A stretch of 64,000 nucleotides of DNA from Miniphocaeibacter halophilus (GTDB lineage Bacteria; Bacillota; Clostridia; Tissierellales; Peptoniphilaceae), in assembly GCF_016458825.1 (NCBI RefSeq), contig NZ_CP066744.1, forward strand, positions 2,043,868 through 2,107,867. Direction: 5' to 3'. The notes beneath the pieces are model-generated. The model searched no databases. It was not told the DNA's origin and saw nothing but the letters and a program-made list of their open reading frames with translations. The translations under genes were made by a program, and so were the position numbers. Positions 27,809 through 35,769 of this stretch are shown piece by piece (within the stretch, counting starts at the first letter, position 1; every line of letters begins with the position of its first letter).

Positions 27809-29158
27809 TTAATATATTATTACAGGAGTACCTTTTTCGATATTATTATAAAGTGTACTAACTGCTGATAAAGGAGTGTTAATACAACCATGACTACCTG
27901 CATTTGTTTTGTATCTCTGTCCTCCAAAATTTCCATTTTGCCAATAAGCATCATGAATTCCTACACCTGTATAATCGATTTGTAACCAATATTGCACCCA
28001 ACTCTTATATTTAGTACCATCTGAATTATAACCTTGTAAATATCTGTCTCTCTCTTTAATCCAAACATTCCAAACTCCTCTAGGAGTATCATACTTACCA
28101 TTAGGTTGACCTGTAACTACAGGGGTATCTACGATTACATTTCCATCTTTATAAAAAATCATTCTTTGATCAGCTATGCTAATTTCTACATAGGTATTTC
28201 CAATTTCTCCATTATTTGGAGATTTATGAGTATAAACTAAATCAACTACTTCAGAATCTCCTTCAGATAGTGCATTAAAAATAGCATCTGTACTTTTTTC
28301 TAAATTAATTTGTATCCCATAATTTCCACCTGGAACTGAAACTTCATTACCTGCAAAAGTAGTGAATTTTCTTTCTTTGTTTAAATTATCATACTTGTTT
28401 TTTAATTCTGTAACGTAATTTTTAACTTTTTCATAATCCAGTTTAGCTTCATTTTCGTTAATAAAGATTTCCATATCGTCTAGTTTAATTAAGGAATCAT
28501 CATGTATTTTAATAGAAAGATTTCTACCTATTAATTTATTTAAAAATTCAGCTCTTTCTTCTAAATCTTTTTTTACTACTGTTGGTTTAATATATTCATC
28601 CTTTAATGTTATTTCATTAACGGAGTTCAGATAAGAATTTTCAATTGTAGTATACAATTTATCTTTATCTAGAGTATTTCCAACTACCTCTTCTTTAATA
28701 ATATAATTGTTATTTTCTTTAACTATTTCTGCATTTACAGGTTCTACCATGTTTTTAGTTAATTCAGATTCATTTATCCAAGATTTTAAATTATCTGCAT
28801 TAACAGATTTTTCTACAGGATTTATATATTCGTGTTTTGAAAATATTTCAAATGGCCATAGAAAAGAATTCTGTTTAACTTCAATTTCATCTTTATAATC
28901 TGCAACAAAGTTTAATTCTGTTGGATTTAAAACATATTTTTCATTGTCCTTGTCATAAATTAATATGTCATCTAAGTCTACATTAGTAAACAAAGTGTCA
29001 ATTTGTTTAAAGGGAATTTTTACTTCATTTAAATAAGTGTTGGGATAGGTGTATTTTGAAAAAACATATATTCCTGCCAAATATACTAAAACGAGTAAAA
29101 TCAATATAGCAATAAATATTTTTTTAAATACACTTTTCTTTTTTACTTCTTCTGTCAT
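27809..29158 (-). CDS. Membrane-anchored L,D-transpeptidase (YkuD)
   Basis: The enzyme makes 3-3 cross-links in peptidoglycan or attaches proteins to it. After a short cytoplasmic tail a membrane anchor (IFIAILILLVLVYLAGIYVF) precedes an extracytoplasmic domain of the PG_binding_4 type (about 45-310) and the C-terminal YkuD domain (about 325-449). The catalytic motif is SHGCINTP with H423 and C425, and the upstream HDAYWQ histidine is kept. It is the last gene of the long phoH-to-ldt run, 11 bases after ppsR, and ends in a strong terminator. Confidence 0.95.
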   Translation of the reverse strand: MTEEVKKKSVFKKIFIAILILLVLVYLAGIYVFSKYTYPNTYLNEVKIPFKQIDTLFTNVDLDDILIYDKDNEKYVLNPTELNFVADYKDEIEVKQNSFLWPFEIFSKHEYINPVEKSVNADNLKSWINESELTKNMVEPVNAEIVKENNNYIIKEEVVGNTLDKDKLYTTIENSYLNSVNEITLKDEYIKPTVVKKDLEERAEFLNKLIGRNLSIKIHDDSLIKLDDMEIFINENEAKLDYEKVKNYVTELKNKYDNLNKERKFTTFAGNEVSVPGGNYGIQINLEKSTDAIFNALSEGDSEVVDLVYTHKSPNNGEIGNTYVEISIADQRMIFYKDGNVIVDTPVVTGQPNGKYDTPRGVWNVWIKERDRYLQGYNSDGTKYKSWVQYWLQIDYTGVGIHDAYWQNGNFGGQRYKTNAGSHGCINTPLSAVSTLYNNIEKGTPVIIY

Positions 29159-29169
29159 TACTTCTCCTA

Positions 29170-29982
29170 TTAATTAATATTGTCCTTTTGATCTATCATT
29201 GTAATAATATCAGATGTTGTTTCTTCAATGGTTTTAGTAGTTACATCTATAACTCTACAACCAATTTTTTCATATAGCTCTAAAGCAAAATTCAATTCAT
29301 TTAATATTCTATTTTCAGATGAATATTCTCCACCTGATACTATTCCCATAGATTTTAATCTTTCATTTCTTATTTCATTTAATTTATCTTTATTAATTAT
29401 AAGTCCTATTATTTTTTTTGGATCTACTTGAAACAATTCCTCAGGAGGATTAATTTCAGGTACTAAGGGAATATTACATACTTTGTAGTTTTTAAAAGCT
29501 AAATTAAGGGATAATGGAGTTTTTGAAGTTCTGGATATTCCAATTAAAACTATATCAGCTAATTTAATTCCCCTTGGATCTTTACCATCATCATATTTCA
29601 TAGCAAAATCAAGTGCTTCAATTTTTGCAAAATAATCTTCACTTAATGTTCTTGTTAATCCTACTTCACGTTTAGCTTTTTGGTTAAAGAATTTTTCAGC
29701 TGCCGTTAAAGGAACTTCAAATAAATCTACAACTGTATAATTTTTTTCTAAAGCTTTTTCTTTTAAATATTTTAAGATGTCTTCTCTTATAATAGTTGAA
29801 TAAATTAAATTTTCACCTGTTAGTTCATTAAACATTTCATCAATTTCTTCATTAGACAAAATATCAGGATATCTTAAAATATTTACTCCATCTAAGTCAA
29901 AATGTACTTTTATAGCATTTGTCATTTGAATAGCAGTTTCGCCAGTGGAATCAGACACTATAATTAAATTTTTACTACTCAT
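29170..29982 (-). CDS. ppsR: Pyruvate,phosphate dikinase / PEP synthase regulatory protein (DUF299)
   Basis: This bifunctional kinase and pyrophosphorylase switches PPDK or PEP synthase by ADP-dependent phosphorylation and phosphate-dependent dephosphorylation of a threonine. The 270 residues begin IIVSDSTGETAIQMTNAI, the DUF299 signature, and contain the nucleotide-binding loop IGISRTSKTPLSLNLA and the NIPLVPEINPP segment. The target enzyme is not in the window. It overlaps the GlyS-like gene by 8 bases. Position after recO and glyS is standard for Firmicutes. Confidence 0.94.
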   Translation of the reverse strand: MSSKNLIIVSDSTGETAIQMTNAIKVHFDLDGVNILRYPDILSNEEIDEMFNELTGENLIYSTIIREDILKYLKEKALEKNYTVVDLFEVPLTAAEKFFNQKAKREVGLTRTLSEDYFAKIEALDFAMKYDDGKDPRGIKLADIVLIGISRTSKTPLSLNLAFKNYKVCNIPLVPEINPPEELFQVDPKKIIGLIINKDKLNEIRNERLKSMGIVSGGEYSSENRILNELNFALELYEKIGCRVIDVTTKTIEETTSDIITMIDQKDNIN

Positions 29983-31507
29983 CTTCTTCTCCTTTTACTA
30001 ATATTTCATGTATTTTTGAAATATTATCTGGATATTTTTTTATTAAATTATCAATGGAATTATAATTAAAGTCTTTATTAACCAGTTCCTCTCGAAATTT
30101 AGATAAAATAAAACTTTTAATTTCATTTTTAAGGACCTTATAATCCATTACTATATTATTGTATTTTATATAGGTATATATTAAATCATCAATTATAATA
30201 GAAAGATTTAAATCCCATTTATTTTCTATAATTATATTAATAACACCACTTGCTTTTCTCCTAATATCAGTAGTTTGATATAGGTTATCTTTTAAATTTA
30301 ACGTATTATAAATAAACATATTAGCTATTGAATCTAATTTGTCAGCAATACTAAGTATTTTTGCAGAAGTGGTATCAGGCATCTTATCATAATAAAACCT
30401 TGGTCTATAGTACATATACATAGCATTTGATACAATATCACTAAATCCACTTTCTTTAGCATATAAATATCCAATAATTCCCTTTAAAGCTGGCATTTCA
30501 TTTACTATATCTGTAGCCAGATCCAATTTGCATATATCTGCTTCTAATTCGATATTTTTTATAGTATTTTCCCCTACTTTTAAATAGGAACCTAGTATTT
30601 TAGCAAAAGATTTTATTCTAAGGGTTTTATCGTATACTGTACCTATTTCTAACGGCAATTTTGTTTTTTTCATTTTATTTAAATAATATTCATAATCAAA
30701 TTCCATAGTTTTTTCATACTTAGACAAAACTTCCAATATAGTATTAATTATTTCTAAATGAATATTATTTATTTTAATTTCGTTATTAATATTATGTTTT
30801 TCTACAGGAAAGATGAAATAAGGCATTAATGCATTCTTTTCATTAACTATTGGAAAAACATTACAAATATCCAATAAAATTGCTATTAATAATTTTTGAG
30901 GATATTCTAATAATTTATTATCAAATTTTTTTATAATTGGATATGGCAAATTATATGCATTTATATATTTTTCAATTAAGTAATTTGAATCAAATAATAT
31001 TCCACCATATTCTTTAGCCATTCGATTGGATTTTGTAATAAAATAATTTCTACGTGCATCATTTTCAAAAATAATATTATTTTTCCTTAAAAGTTCTTTA
31101 TACCCGTCAATAGAAACCATTTTATAAAATTTTATATTAGAATCTTTTTCATTGGAAATATTAAATTCATTAAAATTTAAAAATAAATCATCTCTCATCC
31201 CTTGAATCCATATTATATAATCCTTTAAATAATATGAAATTTCTAAATCTTTTATAGGTATAAATAATTTATTTAAGGAATCTGTAATAATTTTTGAAAT
31301 AATATCGTTAGAAATATTTGTTTCTTCAGGAATACTAAAAGAGAACAAAATTCTGTTTTTACTATAATTGAACTTTAATTCATCGTATTTAATATTATTT
31401 ATCTCAAAATTTTTATTCAAACTTTCCCTTAAATTTCTAATAACAACATCATATAAATTATATTGTAAATCCTTTATACCTATTTCAATTAAAACTTTAT
31501 TGTCCAT
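29975..31507 (-). CDS. Degenerate glycyl-tRNA synthetase beta subunit-like protein
   Basis: The protein aligns by eye with GlyS along most of its length: the N-terminus VLIEIGIKDLQYNLYDVVIR resembles the GlyS start, YPQKLLIAILLDICNVFPIV the region that normally reads K-x-HQRYFPV, LEIGTVYDKTLRI, ADICKLDLATDIVNEMPALK and ADKLDSIANMF the HD-like domain, and DIRRKASGVINIII the following helix. At 510 residues it is about 180 shorter than GlyS and stops before the anticodon-binding domain; the KxHQRYF motif is lost. No glyQ is adjacent, though the gene lies between recO and ppsR where glyQ-glyS normally sit. I infer a relic or a repurposed protein rather than a working synthetase subunit. Confidence 0.75.
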   Translation of the reverse strand: MDNKVLIEIGIKDLQYNLYDVVIRNLRESLNKNFEINNIKYDELKFNYSKNRILFSFSIPEETNISNDIISKIITDSLNKLFIPIKDLEISYYLKDYIIWIQGMRDDLFLNFNEFNISNEKDSNIKFYKMVSIDGYKELLRKNNIIFENDARRNYFITKSNRMAKEYGGILFDSNYLIEKYINAYNLPYPIIKKFDNKLLEYPQKLLIAILLDICNVFPIVNEKNALMPYFIFPVEKHNINNEIKINNIHLEIINTILEVLSKYEKTMEFDYEYYLNKMKKTKLPLEIGTVYDKTLRIKSFAKILGSYLKVGENTIKNIELEADICKLDLATDIVNEMPALKGIIGYLYAKESGFSDIVSNAMYMYYRPRFYYDKMPDTTSAKILSIADKLDSIANMFIYNTLNLKDNLYQTTDIRRKASGVINIIIENKWDLNLSIIIDDLIYTYIKYNNIVMDYKVLKNEIKSFILSKFREELVNKDFNYNSIDNLIKKYPDNISKIHEILVKGEEDE

Positions 31508-32252
31508 ATAAACCTTTCTTATATAAGTTAATAAAACTTAATGAATTAAACTTATTAATTTCGAAAATTTTTTTTATACTATCTATTAAAATCGTTAATA
31601 AATACAAATTATCTTCATATTCTACATCAGGAATAAAATCAATTTTAGAATATAATAATTTATTCACTAATGTAATTTGTGAATAATCTAATTCATACAT
31701 ATTATAACCTTTTGTACAATTATTACAAAATAAAACTCCTTCTTGTGAAGAAAAGTAATATTTTTTTGATTTGCTATCACTACAATTTGCACATTTACTA
31801 AAGTCTAATTTATATCCAGTATAAGCTAAAAATTTTAATATATAGGCTAATACAAGTAAATAACCGTTATTATCTTTATTTTCTAAATTATCCAATACTT
31901 TTAATGTTAAATCATATATTTTATCTTCAATAAAATACATTGGAAAAATTTTTTCTAATAATTCTATAATTACATTTCCATATAGGATTTTTAAACTATT
32001 TTTCCTTAATTTATACCGGGTAGAAATAAGTTCATAATCTATTAAATAAGCATATTCCTTTGATATATAAACATTTAAAAAAGCTTCACTGAATATATCT
32101 AATTGACTGGCATTATTTAATGAACCTAATTTATTGTCCTTATAAATTAGATCCATTTTGCCAAAGTTTTTAGAAAAAACCTTAATTATTTTATTCTTTT
32201 CTTTTATATTAAAGGTATTTAGTACAATAGCTCTTGTTTCATTATTTTGCAT
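31497..32252 (-). CDS. recO: DNA repair protein RecO
   Basis: RecO loads RecA on SSB-coated DNA with RecR. The 251 residues start with an OB-fold (TRAIVLNTFNIKEKNKIIKV), followed by a helical domain and a four-cysteine zinc site (CANCSDSK at about residue 156 and CNNCTKGYN at about 176). Length and context after era are standard. The start codon overlaps the era stop; its 3' end overlaps the GlyS-like gene by 11 bases. Confidence 0.95.
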   Translation of the reverse strand: MQNNETRAIVLNTFNIKEKNKIIKVFSKNFGKMDLIYKDNKLGSLNNASQLDIFSEAFLNVYISKEYAYLIDYELISTRYKLRKNSLKILYGNVIIELLEKIFPMYFIEDKIYDLTLKVLDNLENKDNNGYLLVLAYILKFLAYTGYKLDFSKCANCSDSKSKKYYFSSQEGVLFCNNCTKGYNMYELDYSQITLVNKLLYSKIDFIPDVEYEDNLYLLTILIDSIKKIFEINKFNSLSFINLYKKGLYGQ

Positions 32253-33136
32253 TATTTATATCCATATTCTGACAATCTAGAATTGACATTCCTCCAGTCA
32301 GGATCAATTTTTACCCAAAGTTTTAAATTTATTTTACTTTCTAGAAAATTTTCAATATCTATTCTAGCATCGGTACCAATTTTTTTAATCATTTTTCCGT
32401 TTTTGCCTATAACCATTCCCTTATGAGATTTTTTTTCGACAATTATTGTTGCATATATATCATATATATTCTTTTCTGTTCTGTGTTTTAAGCTGTCAAC
32501 AACAACATTTATTCCATGTGGAATTTCTTCATTTAAATAAACTAGAGTCTTTTCTCTGATTATTTCAGAAACTATTTTCTTAATAGGTTGGTCAGTAATT
32601 TCATCCTCGTCATAATACATAGGACCTTCAGGTAATAGTTCATAGACTGCATCAAAATACTCATCTATATTTTGTCCATTTACTGCAGAAACTGCAATAA
32701 TTTTTTTAAAAATATTATATTTTTCATATAAAGCAATAATTTTTTCTAGGTTAGCTTCAGTTAATAAATCTATTTTGTTTATAACTAATATAATTGGAGT
32801 TTTTATATTTTTTAAAAAATTTAAAATATATTCTTCATTTTCTCCAATAATTGTACTATTGTCAACTATATAAGTTACAATATCAGCATCATTTAAACTA
32901 TCTTTTGATACTTTCAACATATATTCACCTAATTTATTTTTAGGTTTTTGTATACCTGGAGTATCCAAAAAAATACATTGCATATTTTCAGTTGTATATA
33001 TCATTTTTATTTTATTTCTTGTAGTCTGAGGTTTATTGGAAATAATTGATAATTTTTCCCCCATTATATAATTCAAAAATGTAGATTTTCCTACATTTGA
33101 CCTACCTAATACCGTAATAAATCCAGATTTAAACAT
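32252..33136 (-). CDS. era: GTPase Era (30S ribosome assembly)
   Basis: Era binds the 3' end of 16S rRNA and couples ribosome maturation to the cell cycle. The 294 residues have G1 VLGRSNVGKSTFLNY, switch I with KPQTTRNKI, G3 DTPGIQKPKN, G4 NKIDLL and G5 SAVNGQN, then a C-terminal KH domain (about 205-290) with GMVIGKNGKMIKKIG. It lies 2 bases after cdd and overlaps recO by one base, the conserved ybeY-dgkA-cdd-era-recO order. Confidence 0.98.
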   Translation of the reverse strand: MFKSGFITVLGRSNVGKSTFLNYIMGEKLSIISNKPQTTRNKIKMIYTTENMQCIFLDTPGIQKPKNKLGEYMLKVSKDSLNDADIVTYIVDNSTIIGENEEYILNFLKNIKTPIILVINKIDLLTEANLEKIIALYEKYNIFKKIIAVSAVNGQNIDEYFDAVYELLPEGPMYYDEDEITDQPIKKIVSEIIREKTLVYLNEEIPHGINVVVDSLKHRTEKNIYDIYATIIVEKKSHKGMVIGKNGKMIKKIGTDARIDIENFLESKINLKLWVKIDPDWRNVNSRLSEYGYK

Positions 33137-33138
33137 AT

Positions 33139-33534
33139 TTATCTCCTTAAGTCCTCTGGCCCAAAGCTATAAGGAAGTAGCTCGTCCAAAGTGAAAGTTT
33201 TATATTCCATTTTATTATTTGCAACAATTATTTTACATGTATCTTTTGCAAATTCTTTAATTACCTGTCTACATACACCACAAGGATAAGTAAAATCGTT
33301 AGTTCCTACAATAACAATTAATTTAATTTTACTTTCTCCTTCACTAATAGCCTTAAATATTGCTGTTCTTTCAGCACAAATAGATGGAGAATAGGCAGCA
33401 TTCTCTATATTGCATCCAGAATAAATATTATTATTCTCTGTAACAACAGCAGCGCCTACTTTAAAATTAGAATAAGGAGTGTAGGCTTTTTCTCTTGCAG
33501 TATAAGCTAATTTTATAAGTTTTTCTATATTCAT
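33139..33534 (-). CDS. cdd: Cytidine deaminase
   Basis: Cdd deaminates cytidine and deoxycytidine to the uridine forms in pyrimidine salvage. The 131 residues are the small tetrameric form, with the zinc site NAAYSPSICAERTAIFKA (Cys as first ligand, catalytic Glu) and PCGVCRQVIKEF, and the substrate segment YSNFKVGAAVV. It lies between the kinase/PAP2 gene and era. Confidence 0.97.
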   Translation of the reverse strand: MNIEKLIKLAYTAREKAYTPYSNFKVGAAVVTENNNIYSGCNIENAAYSPSICAERTAIFKAISEGESKIKLIVIVGTNDFTYPCGVCRQVIKEFAKDTCKIIVANNKMEYKTFTLDELLPYSFGPEDLRR

Positions 33535-33536
33535 AA

Positions 33537-34265
33537 TTAAAATCTCACCAACAATTTAAATATAATAGTAGCAACTAAAAATCCTGTAATTCCACCAAAT
33601 ATAACTTCAGATAAACTGTGAATTTTACTTTCTACCCTAGATTCAGCAACTAAAAAAGCTAAAAAATAACTTAAAATTGAAATTAGTGTATTATTTGCTA
33701 AAAAAACAATAATAGTTGCCAAACAAAAGGCTAAAGCAGAGTGTCCACTTACAGTACCTCCTTGTAAATGTGTACCCTTTCCTTTATAAAAAGAACTTTT
33801 TAATATTAGTGTAATTAAAATTACAATAACCAAGGCTATAAAAGCTAAATGAACAGGAGATTTCTTTATTTTAAATACTCCTATTTCAGTAATTCTTATA
33901 ATCCTATCATAGAAAATAAAATAACCAACAAACAAAGAGTTTAAAGCTGTTACCAAAACTGCTCCAGCTCCAACATCTTTAGCTATTTTTGCCCTAGGCT
34001 CATAATATTCATATATTAAATCCACAATTTTTTCAATAGTCGTATTTAATAATTCTGCTAAAATAACCAAAGTAATAGTAATACATAAAATAGCCATTTC
34101 CAATCTTGTAAAATTAAAAAACAAACTTAACAAAGCCACTAAAATTGCCATAAATACATGGCGTTTAAAATTATTTTCATTTTTAAAAGAATAGATTAAA
34201 CCATCAATGGCATGATTGAAGCTTTCTATTAAATTAGTATTTTTAAAGTCTTTATTATTTTTCAT
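33537..34265 (-). CDS. DgkA-PAP2 fusion: undecaprenol/diacylglycerol kinase with PAP2 phosphatase domain
   Basis: The N-terminal half (about 1-120) is a DgkA-type lipid kinase with three membrane helices and the signature ELLNTTIEKIVDLIYEYYEPRAKIAKDVGAGAVL. The C-terminal half (about 130-242) is a membrane PAP2 domain: KGTHLQGGTVSGHSA for the KX6RP/PSGH region and SRVESKIHSLSEVIFG for the last motif (Arg and His kept). In Gram-positives DgkA mainly phosphorylates undecaprenol, so kinase and phosphatase halves could act on the same carrier lipid. The first PAP2 motif is weak. The gene overlaps ybeY by 11 bases. Confidence 0.9.
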   Translation of the reverse strand: MKNNKDFKNTNLIESFNHAIDGLIYSFKNENNFKRHVFMAILVALLSLFFNFTRLEMAILCITITLVILAELLNTTIEKIVDLIYEYYEPRAKIAKDVGAGAVLVTALNSLFVGYFIFYDRIIRITEIGVFKIKKSPVHLAFIALVIVILITLILKSSFYKGKGTHLQGGTVSGHSALAFCLATIIVFLANNTLISILSYFLAFLVAESRVESKIHSLSEVIFGGITGFLVATIIFKLLVRF

Positions 34266-34716
34266 TTTTATATATTCCTATTTTTCTAATAGCTTCTTTT
34301 TCCTTATTACGCATTTTTATTGCATCTTCATTTTTAATATGATCATAACCTAGTAAGTGAAACATAGAGTGAATTACTAAGTATATAATTTCCCTTTCTA
34401 AACTATGTCCAAACTCTAATGATTGCTCCCTAGCTTTTTCTGTAGAAATAATAATATCCCCTAAAGGAATATTTATATCTTCAATGAAAAAATCTATATC
34501 TAAAGGAAAAGATAGTACATCAGTTGGAGTATCAATATTTCTAAATTCTTTATTTATTTTCTTTATTTCTTCATTGTCAACAAATGAAAGAGATATTTCT
34601 ACATTTATATTATGCTTTTCAATTTCTAGACAGATTAAAATAGCTTTTTTTATATTTGAAATTAAGTTATCAGAAAGTGTTAATTTATCTTGTCTGTTAT
34701 TTATTAATATTTCCAT
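34255..34716 (-). CDS. ybeY: Endoribonuclease YbeY (16S rRNA maturation)
   Basis: YbeY is a metal-dependent RNase needed for 16S 3' end processing and ribosome quality control. The 153 residues contain the zinc motif HSMFHLLGYDH (H-X3-H-X5-H) near residue 117 and the PTDVLSFPL and LGDIIISTEKA segments. It overlaps phoH by 20 bases and dgkA-PAP2 by 11, in the conserved phoH-ybeY-dgkA-cdd-era order. Confidence 0.97.
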   Translation of the reverse strand: MEILINNRQDKLTLSDNLISNIKKAILICLEIEKHNINVEISLSFVDNEEIKKINKEFRNIDTPTDVLSFPLDIDFFIEDINIPLGDIIISTEKAREQSLEFGHSLEREIIYLVIHSMFHLLGYDHIKNEDAIKMRNKEKEAIRKIGIYKNEK

Positions 34717-35683
34717 TCTTATTTTCCTTTAATTCAAATTTCTCGTAAGCATTAATAATTTTTTGTACTAGTGGATGTCTAACTATATCTGTAGATTCAA
34801 AGTCCATAAAAGCTATACCATCAATATTACGTAAAATATTACTAGCATTTTTTAGACCGGATTTTTTTCCCCTAGGTAGATCTATTTGGGTAATATCACC
34901 TGTAATGATAGCTTTTGAACCATAACCAATCCTAGTTAAAAACATCTTCATCTGTTCATTGGTTGTATTTTGAGCTTCGTCTAATACTACATAAGCATTA
35001 TCTAAAGTTCTACCCCTCATATAGGCTAAAGGTGCCACTTCAATTAATCCTTTTTCAACTAGTTTCAAGTATTGCTCATAGCCTAATATTTCAAATAGAG
35101 CATCATATATAGGTCTTAAATATGGGTCAATTTTTTCTTGCAGATCTCCTGGTAAAAATCCCAAGCTTTCTCCAGCTTCTACAGCTGGTCTAGTAAGAAT
35201 TATTCTATCTACTTCATTATTTTTAAAAGCTCTAATTGCCATTGCCATAGCCAAATAAGTTTTACCTGTCCCTGCTGGTCCAACTCCAAATACAATGTCA
35301 TTACTTAAAATATAATCCAAGTATTGTTTTTGTCCTAGAGTTTTTGGTTTAATTGGTTTTCCTCTAGATGTTGTACATATTATATAGTCAAGAAGGGTTT
35401 TAGAAATTCCATTTTTGCCCTTTTTAATCATATCAATTAAATATCTAACTTGTTGCTCAGAAATATTTCCATCTTTTTTATATAATTCATATAATTCAAT
35501 AAGTAAATTATATGTAGCACTGGAATAATTTTTATTACCAATAATCTTAATTCCATTGCCATATAAAGATAATTTTACATTTAATTCTTTTTCTATTAAT
35601 TTAATTTTTTCCTCTAAGTTATCAAATAGTATGTTGATAAATTCTTGATTTGTAACTTCAAATTCAAATTTAACTTTTTCCAT
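34697..35683 (-). CDS. phoH: PhoH-family ATPase
   Basis: PhoH proteins are cytoplasmic ATPases with likely RNA-related roles next to YbeY. The 328 residues have a KH-like N-terminal region (about 15-100) and a P-loop domain: Walker A GPAGTGKTYLAMAMA, Walker B YVVLDEAQNTT, then MFLTRIGYGSKAIITGDITQ and DIVRHPLVQKII. It is the first gene of a run that continues to the L,D-transpeptidase, read from an extended -10 promoter at about 35711. A GAGGAG site precedes the ATG. Confidence 0.96.
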   Translation of the reverse strand: MEKVKFEFEVTNQEFINILFDNLEEKIKLIEKELNVKLSLYGNGIKIIGNKNYSSATYNLLIELYELYKKDGNISEQQVRYLIDMIKKGKNGISKTLLDYIICTTSRGKPIKPKTLGQKQYLDYILSNDIVFGVGPAGTGKTYLAMAMAIRAFKNNEVDRIILTRPAVEAGESLGFLPGDLQEKIDPYLRPIYDALFEILGYEQYLKLVEKGLIEVAPLAYMRGRTLDNAYVVLDEAQNTTNEQMKMFLTRIGYGSKAIITGDITQIDLPRGKKSGLKNASNILRNIDGIAFMDFESTDIVRHPLVQKIINAYEKFELKENKNGNINK

Positions 35684-35710
35684 AAATTCTCCTCATTTAT
35701 ATTCTATTCA

Positions 35711-35719
35711 ATTATAGCA
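35711..35719 (-). promoter_or_regulatory. Extended -10 promoter of phoH-ybeY-dgkA-cdd-era-recO
   Basis: TGCTATAAT on the minus strand about 30 bases before phoH; no clear -35 box. It lies just beyond the polC terminator. Confidence 0.55.
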
Positions 35720-35741
35720 TAGAAATAGTACACAATTAAAT

Positions 35742-35769
35742 AAAAGATGTTGAAATAACAACATCTTTT
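35742..35769 (-). terminator. Intrinsic terminator of polC
   Basis: AAAAGATGTTG with CAACATCTTTT (35742-35752 with 35759-35769, six-base loop), directly after the polC stop codon, followed on the minus strand by A then TTT. Confidence 0.85.
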
